64,000 nucleotides of DNA from DASRAP01 sp035277145. Lineage in GTDB: Bacteria; Gemmatimonadota; Gemmatimonadetes; Gemmatimonadales; Gemmatimonadaceae. The position numbers and the translations under genes are program-made. Shown in pieces: positions 43,045 through 50,946 of the stretch. Location: positions 37,202 through 101,201 of the forward strand of contig DATELA010000104.1 in the NCBI GenBank assembly GCA_035277145.1, given 5' to 3'. The notes beneath the pieces are model-generated. The model was not told where the DNA came from, ran no database searches, and saw nothing but the letters and a program-made list of their open reading frames with translations. Each line of letters opens with the position of its first letter. Positions within the stretch are counted from its first letter, which is position 1.

Positions 43045-43578
43045 ATGATGAACGAGCTCGTTGACGAAGCCGATCTCATGCGCATCTACTGGGACAGCGT
43101 CCAGCCGTTGTACGGCTACGCGTCCCGCCGATGTGGTGGTGATCGCGAACTCGCCGAGGACGTAACGCAGGAGACCTGGTTGCGCGCTATTCGCGAATGG
43201 CGCGTGAAGGGAATCCCGGCCAAGCCGCTCGCGTGGCTGATGTCGGTGTCACGCAATCTCATCATCGACCAACTACGCCGCCGCGAGCACGTCTCGCTCG
43301 ACGCCGTGGCGCCGGCGGACGTGCTCGCGGCGGTGGATGAGGGAACGGTAAGCCAGTCTGTCGAAATCGTGTCGCTCGTGACAGCCGCGCTGACGCGGCT
43401 GTCACGAGCGGAAGCGCAACTGCTGGAAGCATTTCACTTCGAACGATTCAAGGTCGCGCAACTCGCGACGACCTACGGAGTCTCGGAGCGCGCCATTGAG
43501 GGACGATTGCGTCGCGCGCGCGCCAGGCTCCGCCACCAAATCGAACTCACACTGAAGGCTGAAGGAGGCCTGGCATGA
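43045..43578 (+). CDS. ECF-type RNA polymerase sigma factor
   Basis: A 177-residue protein. Sigma region 2 is visible as YGYASRRCGGDRELAEDVTQ followed by ETWLRAIREW. Region 4 is LTRLSRAEAQLLEAFHFERF and then YGVSERAIEGRLRRARARLR, the helix-turn-helix that reads the -35. There is no extra C-terminal domain. The stop overlaps the start of the next gene (ATGA), the standard layout of a sigma factor with its membrane anti-sigma factor. It probably transcribes its own operon and perhaps the receptor. Confidence 0.9.
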   Translation: MMNELVDEADLMRIYWDSVQPLYGYASRRCGGDRELAEDVTQETWLRAIREWRVKGIPAKPLAWLMSVSRNLIIDQLRRREHVSLDAVAPADVLAAVDEGTVSQSVEIVSLVTAALTRLSRAEAQLLEAFHFERFKVAQLATTYGVSERAIEGRLRRARARLRHQIELTLKAEGGLA

Positions 43579-45335
43579 ACGAGTCACACGAGCACCACGA
43601 GCCGACGCAGGAATTCACCGAGTTCCTCGCGCGCGACATCAAGCGCACGCTGCGTCATCACGCGCGTTTCGCGCCGTCGCCGCGCGCGGTCCGCGCACGC
43701 AAGCTCGCGGTCGTGCTTGGATCCGTATTCGGTACGATCGCGGTACTCGCGATTGGGTTGGTGTTCGGCACGAGCACGGGCTATGCAACGGCGCGCGTGG
43801 AAACCGATCGTCAGCGCGACGCAATGGCCGTGAACGCGGCGACGATTTCGACGCAGCTCACCGAGTTGCGCTTTAACCTCGCTCGCGCGCGCGCCGATCT
43901 CGCGAGCAGCGCGACCGGCGCGCGCGCGAGTATGCGGACAACGCTGGAAGCGGCGGGCGCGGAGTTGCGACGAATGGAGGCGAGCCTGCAGCGCATTGAA
44001 GGCGATCTCGCGCAGGACCACCGGGATAGTGTGCACGCGCGCGTCACACCGCCGGCCAAAACGATGCCGGTCAAGCGCGCACTCGCGGTCACCTGTAACG
44101 CACTCGCACTGTGTGCCGACACAACGGCGACACAGCAAGTCGTGACGGTGGATTTGCCCGCTGCCACGGCGCGCACGCCACTCGATATGTGGAGCGTGTA
44201 CGGCGTCCGCGAATTTGCCAACGGCAAGCTGCTCGTGAACGACGACGTCGGCCGGCAGGTGCGGCTGTACGATGCGTCTTTGGCGAGTTCGGTTGTGGCC
44301 ATCGATACGAACGAGTACGGCCGGCGGCGCGCGCCACTCATGCGCTTTCTCGGTGATTCCGCCGCGCTGCCCGATATCGCATCGAATGCATTGCGTGTGA
44401 TCGACGCGGGCGGTCGCGTTGCGCGCACCATTTCGCTCGGCGAATTGCGGCCGCAGTTCAACGCGCCGGTCTATGTCGACGAGAAGGGGCGATTGCTGTT
44501 TTCCGGCGGCGGGCCGTGGGCGGGGCAGCGTGGCGGTGACTCCACAGCAATCATTCGCATGGATCTCGCGACAAAGCGCATCGATACCGTCGGCCGCGTC
44601 CGTGATAACGGGTTGGTACTCGCCAATTACAGCTTTGCGCGCAACGTTGAGAAAGCTGCGTGGACGGTGCCACCGCGTGGTCAAGCCGCAAATCCGCGAT
44701 ACGATGCCGCGGTGTCATGGCTTCCTGGGACGAGCGCGGCTCCAATTGTACCCGACCGAAACGAGTGGGTCGTGCTATCCGACGGATCGATCGCGATCGT
44801 GCGCGGACACGACTACCACATCGATTGGATTCGCGCGGATGGTCGCGCGAGCAGCGGACCGAAGTTGCCGTTCGATTGGCAGTCGCTCGCCGATGACAGC
44901 AAACGGGAAATGCTCGACTCCGTGTATCTCAAGCGCTTCGTAGCGAACGTGAGCGGTTCAGCGCGGCTGCGGTTGGATTCGACGCGCGTACGAGATTCGA
45001 TTGTCGTGAAGCTCGATTCACTCGTGCGGACGTTCTCATTCTTCGTTCGCGGACGAAAAGCAGGCATCGATTTGGGATTCGGTGCGGCGGGCGGCGCGGC
45101 GTTGCCGGACATGGACGGGAACCTGTGGCTGCTGCCGTCACTGCCGACCGATTCCACCAACACGGGGCTCGTGTACGATGTGGTGAACGCACGCGGCGAC
45201 CTGACTGTGCGCGTGCGCATTCCGGCCGACCGCGCGATCGCGGGATTCGGCAAAGGCGGCGTTGTGTACCTGGTCGCCGGGGACCGCGCGAACGGGTTCT
45301 ACATCGAGCGGACGAAGGTTCCGGCGCGAAGGTAG
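43575..45335 (+). CDS. Membrane-anchored beta-propeller protein, candidate anti-sigma factor
   Basis: A 586-residue protein. A short cytoplasmic N-terminus (1-43, FTEFLARDIKRTLRHHARFA) is followed by one transmembrane helix at ~44-66. A coiled-coil-like stretch at ~78-150 comes next, then a propeller domain (~200-586) that ends IAGFGKGGVVYLVAGDR. The propeller is a paralog of the secreted protein at 37873. Position and ATGA coupling to the ECF sigma gene make it the likely anti-sigma factor. Its N-terminus is shorter than zinc-binding anti-sigma domains and has no H-x3-C-x2-C motif. If correct, the periplasmic propeller would be the sensor. This combination is not one I know by name. Confidence 0.72.
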   Translation: MNESHEHHEPTQEFTEFLARDIKRTLRHHARFAPSPRAVRARKLAVVLGSVFGTIAVLAIGLVFGTSTGYATARVETDRQRDAMAVNAATISTQLTELRFNLARARADLASSATGARASMRTTLEAAGAELRRMEASLQRIEGDLAQDHRDSVHARVTPPAKTMPVKRALAVTCNALALCADTTATQQVVTVDLPAATARTPLDMWSVYGVREFANGKLLVNDDVGRQVRLYDASLASSVVAIDTNEYGRRRAPLMRFLGDSAALPDIASNALRVIDAGGRVARTISLGELRPQFNAPVYVDEKGRLLFSGGGPWAGQRGGDSTAIIRMDLATKRIDTVGRVRDNGLVLANYSFARNVEKAAWTVPPRGQAANPRYDAAVSWLPGTSAAPIVPDRNEWVVLSDGSIAIVRGHDYHIDWIRADGRASSGPKLPFDWQSLADDSKREMLDSVYLKRFVANVSGSARLRLDSTRVRDSIVVKLDSLVRTFSFFVRGRKAGIDLGFGAAGGAALPDMDGNLWLLPSLPTDSTNTGLVYDVVNARGDLTVRVRIPADRAIAGFGKGGVVYLVAGDRANGFYIERTKVPARR

Positions 45336-45344
45336 CCCTGCGCT

Positions 45345-45382
45345 CTGAGCCCTGAGCCGTAAGCGCGCGGCTCAGGGCTCAG
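45345..45382. repeat. 15-bp perfect inverted repeat (hairpin) after the propeller gene
   Basis: Arms CTGAGCCCTGAGCCG and CGGCTCAGGGCTCAG with an 8-base loop, 10 bp after the stop codon. As RNA it is a very strong hairpin, but it has no T-run, so it may be a Rho-assisted or processing signal. CGGCTCAGGGcTCAGG also occurs, with one change, inside the M56 gene at 36125. Confidence 0.85.
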
Positions 45383-45392
45383 GGCCCTCCGG

Positions 45393-45421
45393 TTGACCCC
45401 GCACAGTTTCAACGCCATTAT
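45393..45421 (+). promoter_or_regulatory. Promoter of the MFS/spermidine-synthase-like gene
   Basis: TTGACC at 45393-45398, 17 bp, then CATTAT at 45416-45421. The operator below begins at the last two bases of the -10, exactly as in the blaI promoter. Confidence 0.65.
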
Positions 45422-45441
45422 CTCCTAGAACGTTAGGAGAT
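45420..45441. promoter_or_regulatory. BlaI-type operator, copy 2
   Basis: Same perfect arms as at 35372, ATCTCCTA and TAGGAGAT, with centre GAACGT. A further TAGGAGAT half-site at ~45514-45521 overlaps the RBS of the downstream gene. It places the MFS/spermidine-synthase-like gene in the regulon of the BlaI protein 10 kb away. Confidence 0.8.
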
Positions 45442-45526
45442 TATCGGGCTGTCGAAGCGCCATCTCGCATGTATTGCGGCTCGCTTCGCGCCGGTTGACA
45501 CCCCCTGTATTAATAGGAGATCAAAG

Positions 45527-48046
45527 ATGCTGCCCAGCGTCATCGGGATCGCCGCGCGAAAACTGCGTCTCACCGGCGCGGAGCAAGCAGATCCGTCGGT
45601 CCCCAGCATCCCGCGACCGTACGACCCCGCGCGGCTGTTGCCCGTGCTCATGCTGCTGTTCCTGGGAAGCGGATGTTCGGCGCTGATCTACGAGATCGTG
45701 TGGTATCAGCTGCTCCAACTCGCAATCGGATCCACCGCGGTCTCGCTCGGCATTCTGCTCGCGACGTTCATGGGCGGACTCGGCATCGGCAGCTATTTGT
45801 TGCCGCGGCTCGCGCCCGATAGTGGCACGGACCCGCGACGTCCGTTGCGGTTGTACGGCGCGATCGAGGCAGGCATCGCGGTGTTGGGTCTGATCGAGTT
45901 GTTCCTGATTCCGCTGATCGAACGCTTGTACGTCGCAGGCGCAAATACCGGCGCGCTCGGAATGTTCTTGCGCGCGATCACGTGCGCGATTGCGTTACTA
46001 CCGCCAACGATTCTGATGGGCGCATCGTTGCCGGCGATCGCGCGGTGGGCGAAGTCGACGCCGCGCGGTGTGTCATGGTGGGGACTTCTATACGGCATCA
46101 ACACAGGCGGCGCGGTGCTCGGTTGCCTGGTCGCGGGTTTCTTTTTGATGCCGAAGTTCGATACGGTCATCGCGACGCTCGTCGCGGTGGCAATCAATGC
46201 GCTCGTCGCAGCGGTCAGCTTCCTCACTGCGCGCCTCATTCCCGCGAACGCTGATGTTGTTGCGATTGGTGAATCGCGCGACGAAAGTGTCGCAACGGAA
46301 AACGACACTGCGAGTCCCGTGCCGATCTACGTCGCTGTCGCAATCTCCGGCGCGTGCGCAATGGGCGCACAGGTTGTGTGGACGCGCAACATGGGCTTGA
46401 TGCTCGGCGCAACCGTCTACGCATTTTCGAATATTCTCGCGGCGTTTCTCGTCGGACTTGGTGGTGGTGCAGCAATTGGGTCAGCGATGGCGCGAGGACG
46501 TTCACCGCGTTCCGCGCTGGGATGGTGCCAGATCCTCGCGGTGTTCGGCATCGCGTGGACGTCGTACAACATCTCGACCGCACTCCCCAACTGGCCCATC
46601 GATACGTATTACGCCTCGAGTCCGGTGTACATCTTCCAGATCGATTTCGTGCGTTCGCTGTGGGCCGTGCTGCCACCGACAATCATTTGGGGTGCGAGTG
46701 TTCCGCTCGCATTCGCTGCCGCAGCACGATCGGGTGCGCGTTCACACGACGCGGGCAAGACGGTCGGCGGTGTGTACGCCGCAAACACCGCGGGCGCGAT
46801 CATCGGCGCACTCGTCGTGAGCCTCGCGCTCGTTCCGTACGCCGGCAGTCAAACAACACAACGCGTTTTGATGGCGATGTCTGCAGCTGGAGCACTCGTC
46901 GCACTGTGGTCGTGGCTGTCGAGCGGGCGCGCAATCCGCGGCGCGGTCGCTACCGCGGCAGTCGCGGCCGCAGTGTGGGCGATCATCAACATCGATCCGG
47001 TTCCCGGGAACGTGATCGCATGGGGCCGACGCACGCCGGTGCTGTCATCGACGGCGCGCATGCTCGAGTCCATCGAGGGCGTGAATTCTTCCTTCGCGTT
47101 CTCTCACGATCTCGGCAACAACGGCGTGCAGTTTCACGTTGGCGGACGCGTCGAGGCGTCGGAGTTGTGGCAGGACATGCGCATGGAACGCATGCTCGGG
47201 CACTTGCCTGCCCTTGCCGCTGAACCGAAGACCGTACTCGTCGTCGGGTTCGGCGCAGGCGTAACGGCTGGAACGTTCACGCAGTACCCGAGCGTCGAGC
47301 GAATCGTGATCTGCGAGATGGAACCGCGCATTCCACCAATGTCGACGAAGTATTTCTCAACGCAGAACTACAACGTGCTGCACGATCCGCGTACGAGCGT
47401 GTTCTACGACGACGCGCGCCACTTCGTACTCACGAGCAAAGACAAGTTCGACCTCATCACGTCGGATCCGATTCATCCGTTCGTGAAGGGCAGCGCGAGC
47501 CTTTATTCGAAAGAGTACTTCGAGATGGTGCGAGACCATCTCAATCCCGGCGGCATCGTGACGCAGTGGGTGCCACTGTACGAAAGCGATCCCGAAACGG
47601 TAAAGAGCGAGGTCGCAACGTTCTTTGAGGTATTTCCCGGCGGCCAGATCTTCGCGAACCTGAACAACGGCCTGGGTTACGATCTCGTGCTCATGGCGCG
47701 GCATGGTGGCAACAGTCGCATCGACATCGATGCGGTCATGAACCGGTTCCACTCGCCGAGTTATGGGCTGGTCGCGCGATCACTGCAGGAAGTGGGCTTC
47801 TCGTCGCCGATCGAGTTGTTCGGCAGTTTTACGAGCACCGACGTCGACGTGCGCGCGTGGCTCGCGGGTGCCGCGATCAATCGCGACAAAGACTTACGAC
47901 TGCAGTATCTCGCGGGGCTCGCGCTCAATCAGCAAACGGGCGACGCCATCTTCCGGCAGATTCTGGTGCACCGCACGTGGCCGAGCCGGGATTTTATCGG
48001 GTCAGATCTGGGATTGATCGCACTACGAGGAGCACTGGTGCAGTAG
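45527..48046 (+). CDS. Fused MFS-like / spermidine-synthase-like membrane protein
   Basis: An 839-residue protein. Residues ~35-480 form about twelve to fourteen membrane helices (LIYEIVWYQLLQLAIGSTAV, GLLYGINTGGAVLGCLVAGF, GVYAANTAGAIIGALVVSLA), typical of the 'fused MFS/spermidine synthase' group. Residues ~520-780 are a Rossmann methyltransferase-like spermidine-synthase domain: VLVVGFGAGVTAG in place of GGGDG, ICEMEP for the ribose-binding acid, and ITSDPIHPF with the catalytic-type Asp. The altered GGGDG loop means true spermidine synthesis is doubtful; such proteins may modify or export other small molecules. It is under the second BlaI-type operator. Candidate RBS AGGAG lies 8 bp before the ATG. 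Confidence 0.85.
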   Translation: MLPSVIGIAARKLRLTGAEQADPSVPSIPRPYDPARLLPVLMLLFLGSGCSALIYEIVWYQLLQLAIGSTAVSLGILLATFMGGLGIGSYLLPRLAPDSGTDPRRPLRLYGAIEAGIAVLGLIELFLIPLIERLYVAGANTGALGMFLRAITCAIALLPPTILMGASLPAIARWAKSTPRGVSWWGLLYGINTGGAVLGCLVAGFFLMPKFDTVIATLVAVAINALVAAVSFLTARLIPANADVVAIGESRDESVATENDTASPVPIYVAVAISGACAMGAQVVWTRNMGLMLGATVYAFSNILAAFLVGLGGGAAIGSAMARGRSPRSALGWCQILAVFGIAWTSYNISTALPNWPIDTYYASSPVYIFQIDFVRSLWAVLPPTIIWGASVPLAFAAAARSGARSHDAGKTVGGVYAANTAGAIIGALVVSLALVPYAGSQTTQRVLMAMSAAGALVALWSWLSSGRAIRGAVATAAVAAAVWAIINIDPVPGNVIAWGRRTPVLSSTARMLESIEGVNSSFAFSHDLGNNGVQFHVGGRVEASELWQDMRMERMLGHLPALAAEPKTVLVVGFGAGVTAGTFTQYPSVERIVICEMEPRIPPMSTKYFSTQNYNVLHDPRTSVFYDDARHFVLTSKDKFDLITSDPIHPFVKGSASLYSKEYFEMVRDHLNPGGIVTQWVPLYESDPETVKSEVATFFEVFPGGQIFANLNNGLGYDLVLMARHGGNSRIDIDAVMNRFHSPSYGLVARSLQEVGFSSPIELFGSFTSTDVDVRAWLAGAAINRDKDLRLQYLAGLALNQQTGDAIFRQILVHRTWPSRDFIGSDLGLIALRGALVQ

Positions 48047-48100
48047 ATGTAAGGTTTGCGGGCGGAGGCGCGTTGTTCAGGTGATACCAGCCTGGACTAC

Positions 48101-49342
48101 ATGCGCTCACCTGCACTCGCACTCATCGCGACCATACTCGCTGCCAGCCCGGGCATCGCCACCGGGCAGGCGCCGCGCGTAGCGCTTCAGGAATTCGCGA
48201 TCGATGCCGGCCACACCATCGTGGAGTTCTCCGTCGGCTTCGCGATCACGAAGGTCAAAGGCCGGTTCACGCAAACGCGCGGCACGATTCTCTACAATGC
48301 CGCACAGCCCGAAAGTTCGTCGGTCACCGTCATCATCGACGCCAAGAGCATCGACACCGGCTGGCCGCACCGCGACGAACATCTTCGTACCGACGACTTC
48401 TTCGACGTCGGCAAGTATCCCACGATCACGTTTCAAAGCACACGCATCGAGCGCCGCGGCGCGGACCTCATCGCGACGGGGCCATTCACGATGCACGGCG
48501 TCACGAAGCCGATCACGATTCCATTCCGGTTGCTCGAAGAACCATCGCGCGGCGCGGGCTCGCGCACACTGACGCTCTACGCGGCCGGATCGTTGCGCAT
48601 CAATCGCAAAGATTTCGGTGTATTCGGTGGCGCGACGCACAACTCGTGGTTCAATGCACTGCGCAGTGCGACGGTGTCTGACAGCGTCGACATCGATCTC
48701 GAAATCGGCGGCTGGACCGACGATGCAATCAGCCAGCGTCCGCCGGAGATCGACGCCGCGCTCGAGCGCATCAAGACATCGGGCATCCCTGCGACGCTCG
48801 ATCGCTTTCGCCAGGTGAAAGCAGCGCGCACGCCGGCGGAATTCGAGCAATTCTTTCACGGCGGCGATCTGACCGTGCGCGCGTTGATCGCTGATGGTCG
48901 CACCGCTGAAGCAGCGGCGCTTGCGCGTGGCCTCGTCGAGCTCTACCCGCAGTACGGCCACGCGTATCTCGTCTACGGATTTGCGCTCGCGTCCGCAGGC
49001 GATAACGCCGGTGCCGAACGCCAATACGTCCAGGCGAAGTCCGTGTATCAGCCGTTCGTTCGCGACCCGAATGAGAAGTTTCCGCAAGACGATCCGAACT
49101 GGTATTACTCCGACTTGCTCGTGCGCACAGCGCACGAGTTCGGCCGGGCGCGTGAAGCGGTTGCGCTGGGGCGAGCGATGACTGCACTGTTTCCAGCGAG
49201 CGCGCGAACGTACGCCGCGTACGGCGTCGTGCTCGCACGAACAGGCGACAGAACCGGCGCCGCGGCTGCGTATGCGAAAGCGCTCGCCATCGATGCAAAT
49301 GAAACCCGAGCGATCGAATGGAAACGCCGGCTAGGCAATTGA
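48101..49342 (+). CDS. YceI-family periplasmic protein fused to TPR repeats
   Basis: A 413-residue protein with signal peptide ILAASPGIATGQA. Residues ~25-195 are a YceI lipocalin-like domain: FAIDAGHTIVEFSVGFAITK, then VKGRFTQTRGTILYN, HLRTDDFFDVGKYPTITFQS and the closing RINRKDFGVFG. YceI domains bind isoprenoid or amphiphilic lipids. The C-terminal ~200 residues hold three to four TPR-like helix pairs (ALARGLVELYPQYGHAYLVY; YAAYGVVLARTGDRTGAAAA). The fusion is unusual. Its last 25 bp overlap the start of the next ECF sigma gene, so they are coupled. The start at 48101 is chosen to begin the signal peptide. Confidence 0.85.
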   Translation: MRSPALALIATILAASPGIATGQAPRVALQEFAIDAGHTIVEFSVGFAITKVKGRFTQTRGTILYNAAQPESSSVTVIIDAKSIDTGWPHRDEHLRTDDFFDVGKYPTITFQSTRIERRGADLIATGPFTMHGVTKPITIPFRLLEEPSRGAGSRTLTLYAAGSLRINRKDFGVFGGATHNSWFNALRSATVSDSVDIDLEIGGWTDDAISQRPPEIDAALERIKTSGIPATLDRFRQVKAARTPAEFEQFFHGGDLTVRALIADGRTAEAAALARGLVELYPQYGHAYLVYGFALASAGDNAGAERQYVQAKSVYQPFVRDPNEKFPQDDPNWYYSDLLVRTAHEFGRAREAVALGRAMTALFPASARTYAAYGVVLARTGDRTGAAAAYAKALAIDANETRAIEWKRRLGN

Positions 49343-49866
49343 ACGCCGCAGCGGATGCGTCCATCGGTGCACTGATCGCGCAGGCACGCGACGGTAGCAG
49401 CGACGCGCTCGCATCACTCTATCGCGAGCACGCCGAGGCGATGATGGCGGTCGCCTACCGGCTCCTGATGTCACGCCCCGACGCCGAAGACGTCGTGCAT
49501 GACGTGTTCGTGGGATTGCCGGAGGCACTGCGCAAATACGAGGAACGCGGAAGCTTCGCGTCGTGGATCAAACGCGTGACGGTACGCGTCGCATTGAGTC
49601 GCTTGCGCGCGGAGCGTCGCACGACAGACATCGATCATGCGTCCGAAGCACACGCCACTGCGCGCGATGTCGTCACGCACGTCGCGCTGCGCGATGCCAT
49701 TGCGTCGCTCTCACCAGCGCTGCGCGCGGTGCTCGTGCTCAAGGAAATCGAAGGCTTCAGCCACGCGGACATCGCCGGCATGCTCGGCATTTCGGTTGCG
49801 GCATCTGAAGTTCGACTCCATCGCGCGCTCCGCGCGCTCCGAACGATCCTGAGGGACGACCGATGA
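49318..49866 (+). CDS. ECF-type RNA polymerase sigma factor
   Basis: A 182-residue protein. Region 2 is seen as LASLYREHAEAMMAVAYRLL, then SRPDAEDVVHDVFVGLPEAL and SFASWIKRVTVRVALSRLR. Region 4 is ALRAVLVLKEIEGFSHADIA then ISVAASEVRLHRALRALR. It overlaps the YceI-TPR gene by 25 bp upstream and the next gene by 4 bp (ATGA). With these it forms a tightly packed operon in which the YceI-TPR protein may act in the signal path. Confidence 0.9.
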   Translation: METPARQLNAAADASIGALIAQARDGSSDALASLYREHAEAMMAVAYRLLMSRPDAEDVVHDVFVGLPEALRKYEERGSFASWIKRVTVRVALSRLRAERRTTDIDHASEAHATARDVVTHVALRDAIASLSPALRAVLVLKEIEGFSHADIAGMLGISVAASEVRLHRALRALRTILRDDR

Positions 49867-50900
49867 TTCACTTTCTGTCTTGGTTCCGGTCGCGGCGCAC
49901 CGACGATTTCGCCGACGCGATTCACCCGGAACTTCGGGACATTCCAACGCCGCCCGCGACCGACGCACTGCTCGATCGCATTCTCACATCCCGCGCGGCG
50001 GGCCAGCGTGTAATCCTGCCGCACGAAGCTGCGCGCGCAACGGGTGGAGCACTGCGGCCGCTGATGGCCGTTGCCGCGGCGCTCGTGCTGGTCGTTGGCG
50101 GATTCGTTGTCTTGCGGCCGACGAATGCCGAAGCGGTGCTCTCAGCGCCGTCGTGGTTTACGCGGCCTGCGTTCGCGCAAACAACGGCGGTCGTGACGGC
50201 AGCCGCCGGCGCAATGAATGCGGAACGCATGCATCCGCTCACGACGCGCTACATCCGCACCGTCGACGGCAAGACCGTCACCAACATCGACATCAACGTT
50301 CAACGCGATCGCGTGAACGGTATGGACGCGTGGCGCGTCGTCGCCACACGCATCGAGACGAACAGGTCAGGCCGGTCCGACGACACCGTGCACATCGCGG
50401 CCAGCGATTTGCGTTTGTTGCGCGTGGTCGCACGCCAGGCACCATACCACAATTTCTCGAGCATTCGCGTCGCGCAGACGATCGACGGACTCCGCGTGTA
50501 CGGCACCATGGTCGCCGAGCGCAAACCTGGCCGCGGCGCGCATCGCACCTTTGACCGCGAGCTTTCGCGCGACCTGCTGCCGTTTGTTCCCGACGCAATC
50601 GCCCCCATCTACATGATGGGCGTCGACTTCACCCGCAGCTGGACGGGCCGCTTTACGCTGCTCGGCTGGGCCGTGCGCGACGACGACATCGGGATCACAC
50701 TCGACCTTCGCGTCGACGGCGAGGAAACGATTCGCGTGCCCGCAGGTGAGTTCGAGTGCTGGCGCATCGCGATCGACGTGCTCGGCACCCGTCAGTGGTA
50801 CTGGGTGCGCAAGAGCGACGGACTCGGCATCAAGTCGCGCGCATCCGGTCCGGGCGGCGAAGGCGCGCGAGAGAACGTGCTCGTCGAGGAACGCCGGTAG
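49863..50900 (+). CDS. Membrane protein, candidate anti-sigma factor with DUF3108-like outer domain
   Basis: A 345-residue protein. The cytoplasmic N-terminus (1-64) carries IHPELRDIPTPPATDALLDR, and one transmembrane helix is at ~65-84 (PLMAVAAALVLVVGGFVVL). The periplasmic domain runs to the end with EFECWRIAIDV and WYWVRKSDGLGIKS, a DUF3108-like ending. Overlap with the sigma gene supports a role as anti-sigma factor. No zinc-binding anti-sigma motif is present. It differs from the propeller-type partner at 43575, so the two sigma factors appear to sense different signals. Confidence 0.7.
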   Translation: MIHFLSWFRSRRTDDFADAIHPELRDIPTPPATDALLDRILTSRAAGQRVILPHEAARATGGALRPLMAVAAALVLVVGGFVVLRPTNAEAVLSAPSWFTRPAFAQTTAVVTAAAGAMNAERMHPLTTRYIRTVDGKTVTNIDINVQRDRVNGMDAWRVVATRIETNRSGRSDDTVHIAASDLRLLRVVARQAPYHNFSSIRVAQTIDGLRVYGTMVAERKPGRGAHRTFDRELSRDLLPFVPDAIAPIYMMGVDFTRSWTGRFTLLGWAVRDDDIGITLDLRVDGEETIRVPAGEFECWRIAIDVLGTRQWYWVRKSDGLGIKSRASGPGGEGARENVLVEERR

Positions 50901-50946
50901 GAGCAGTTCAGGCAAACCGTTCGGCCAGGCGCGGTGTCAACGTAGC

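Noticed and set aside
45514..45521. TAGGAGAT as a third full BlaI operator
   Set aside because: Only one arm is present; the sequence also serves as RBS for the gene at 45527.
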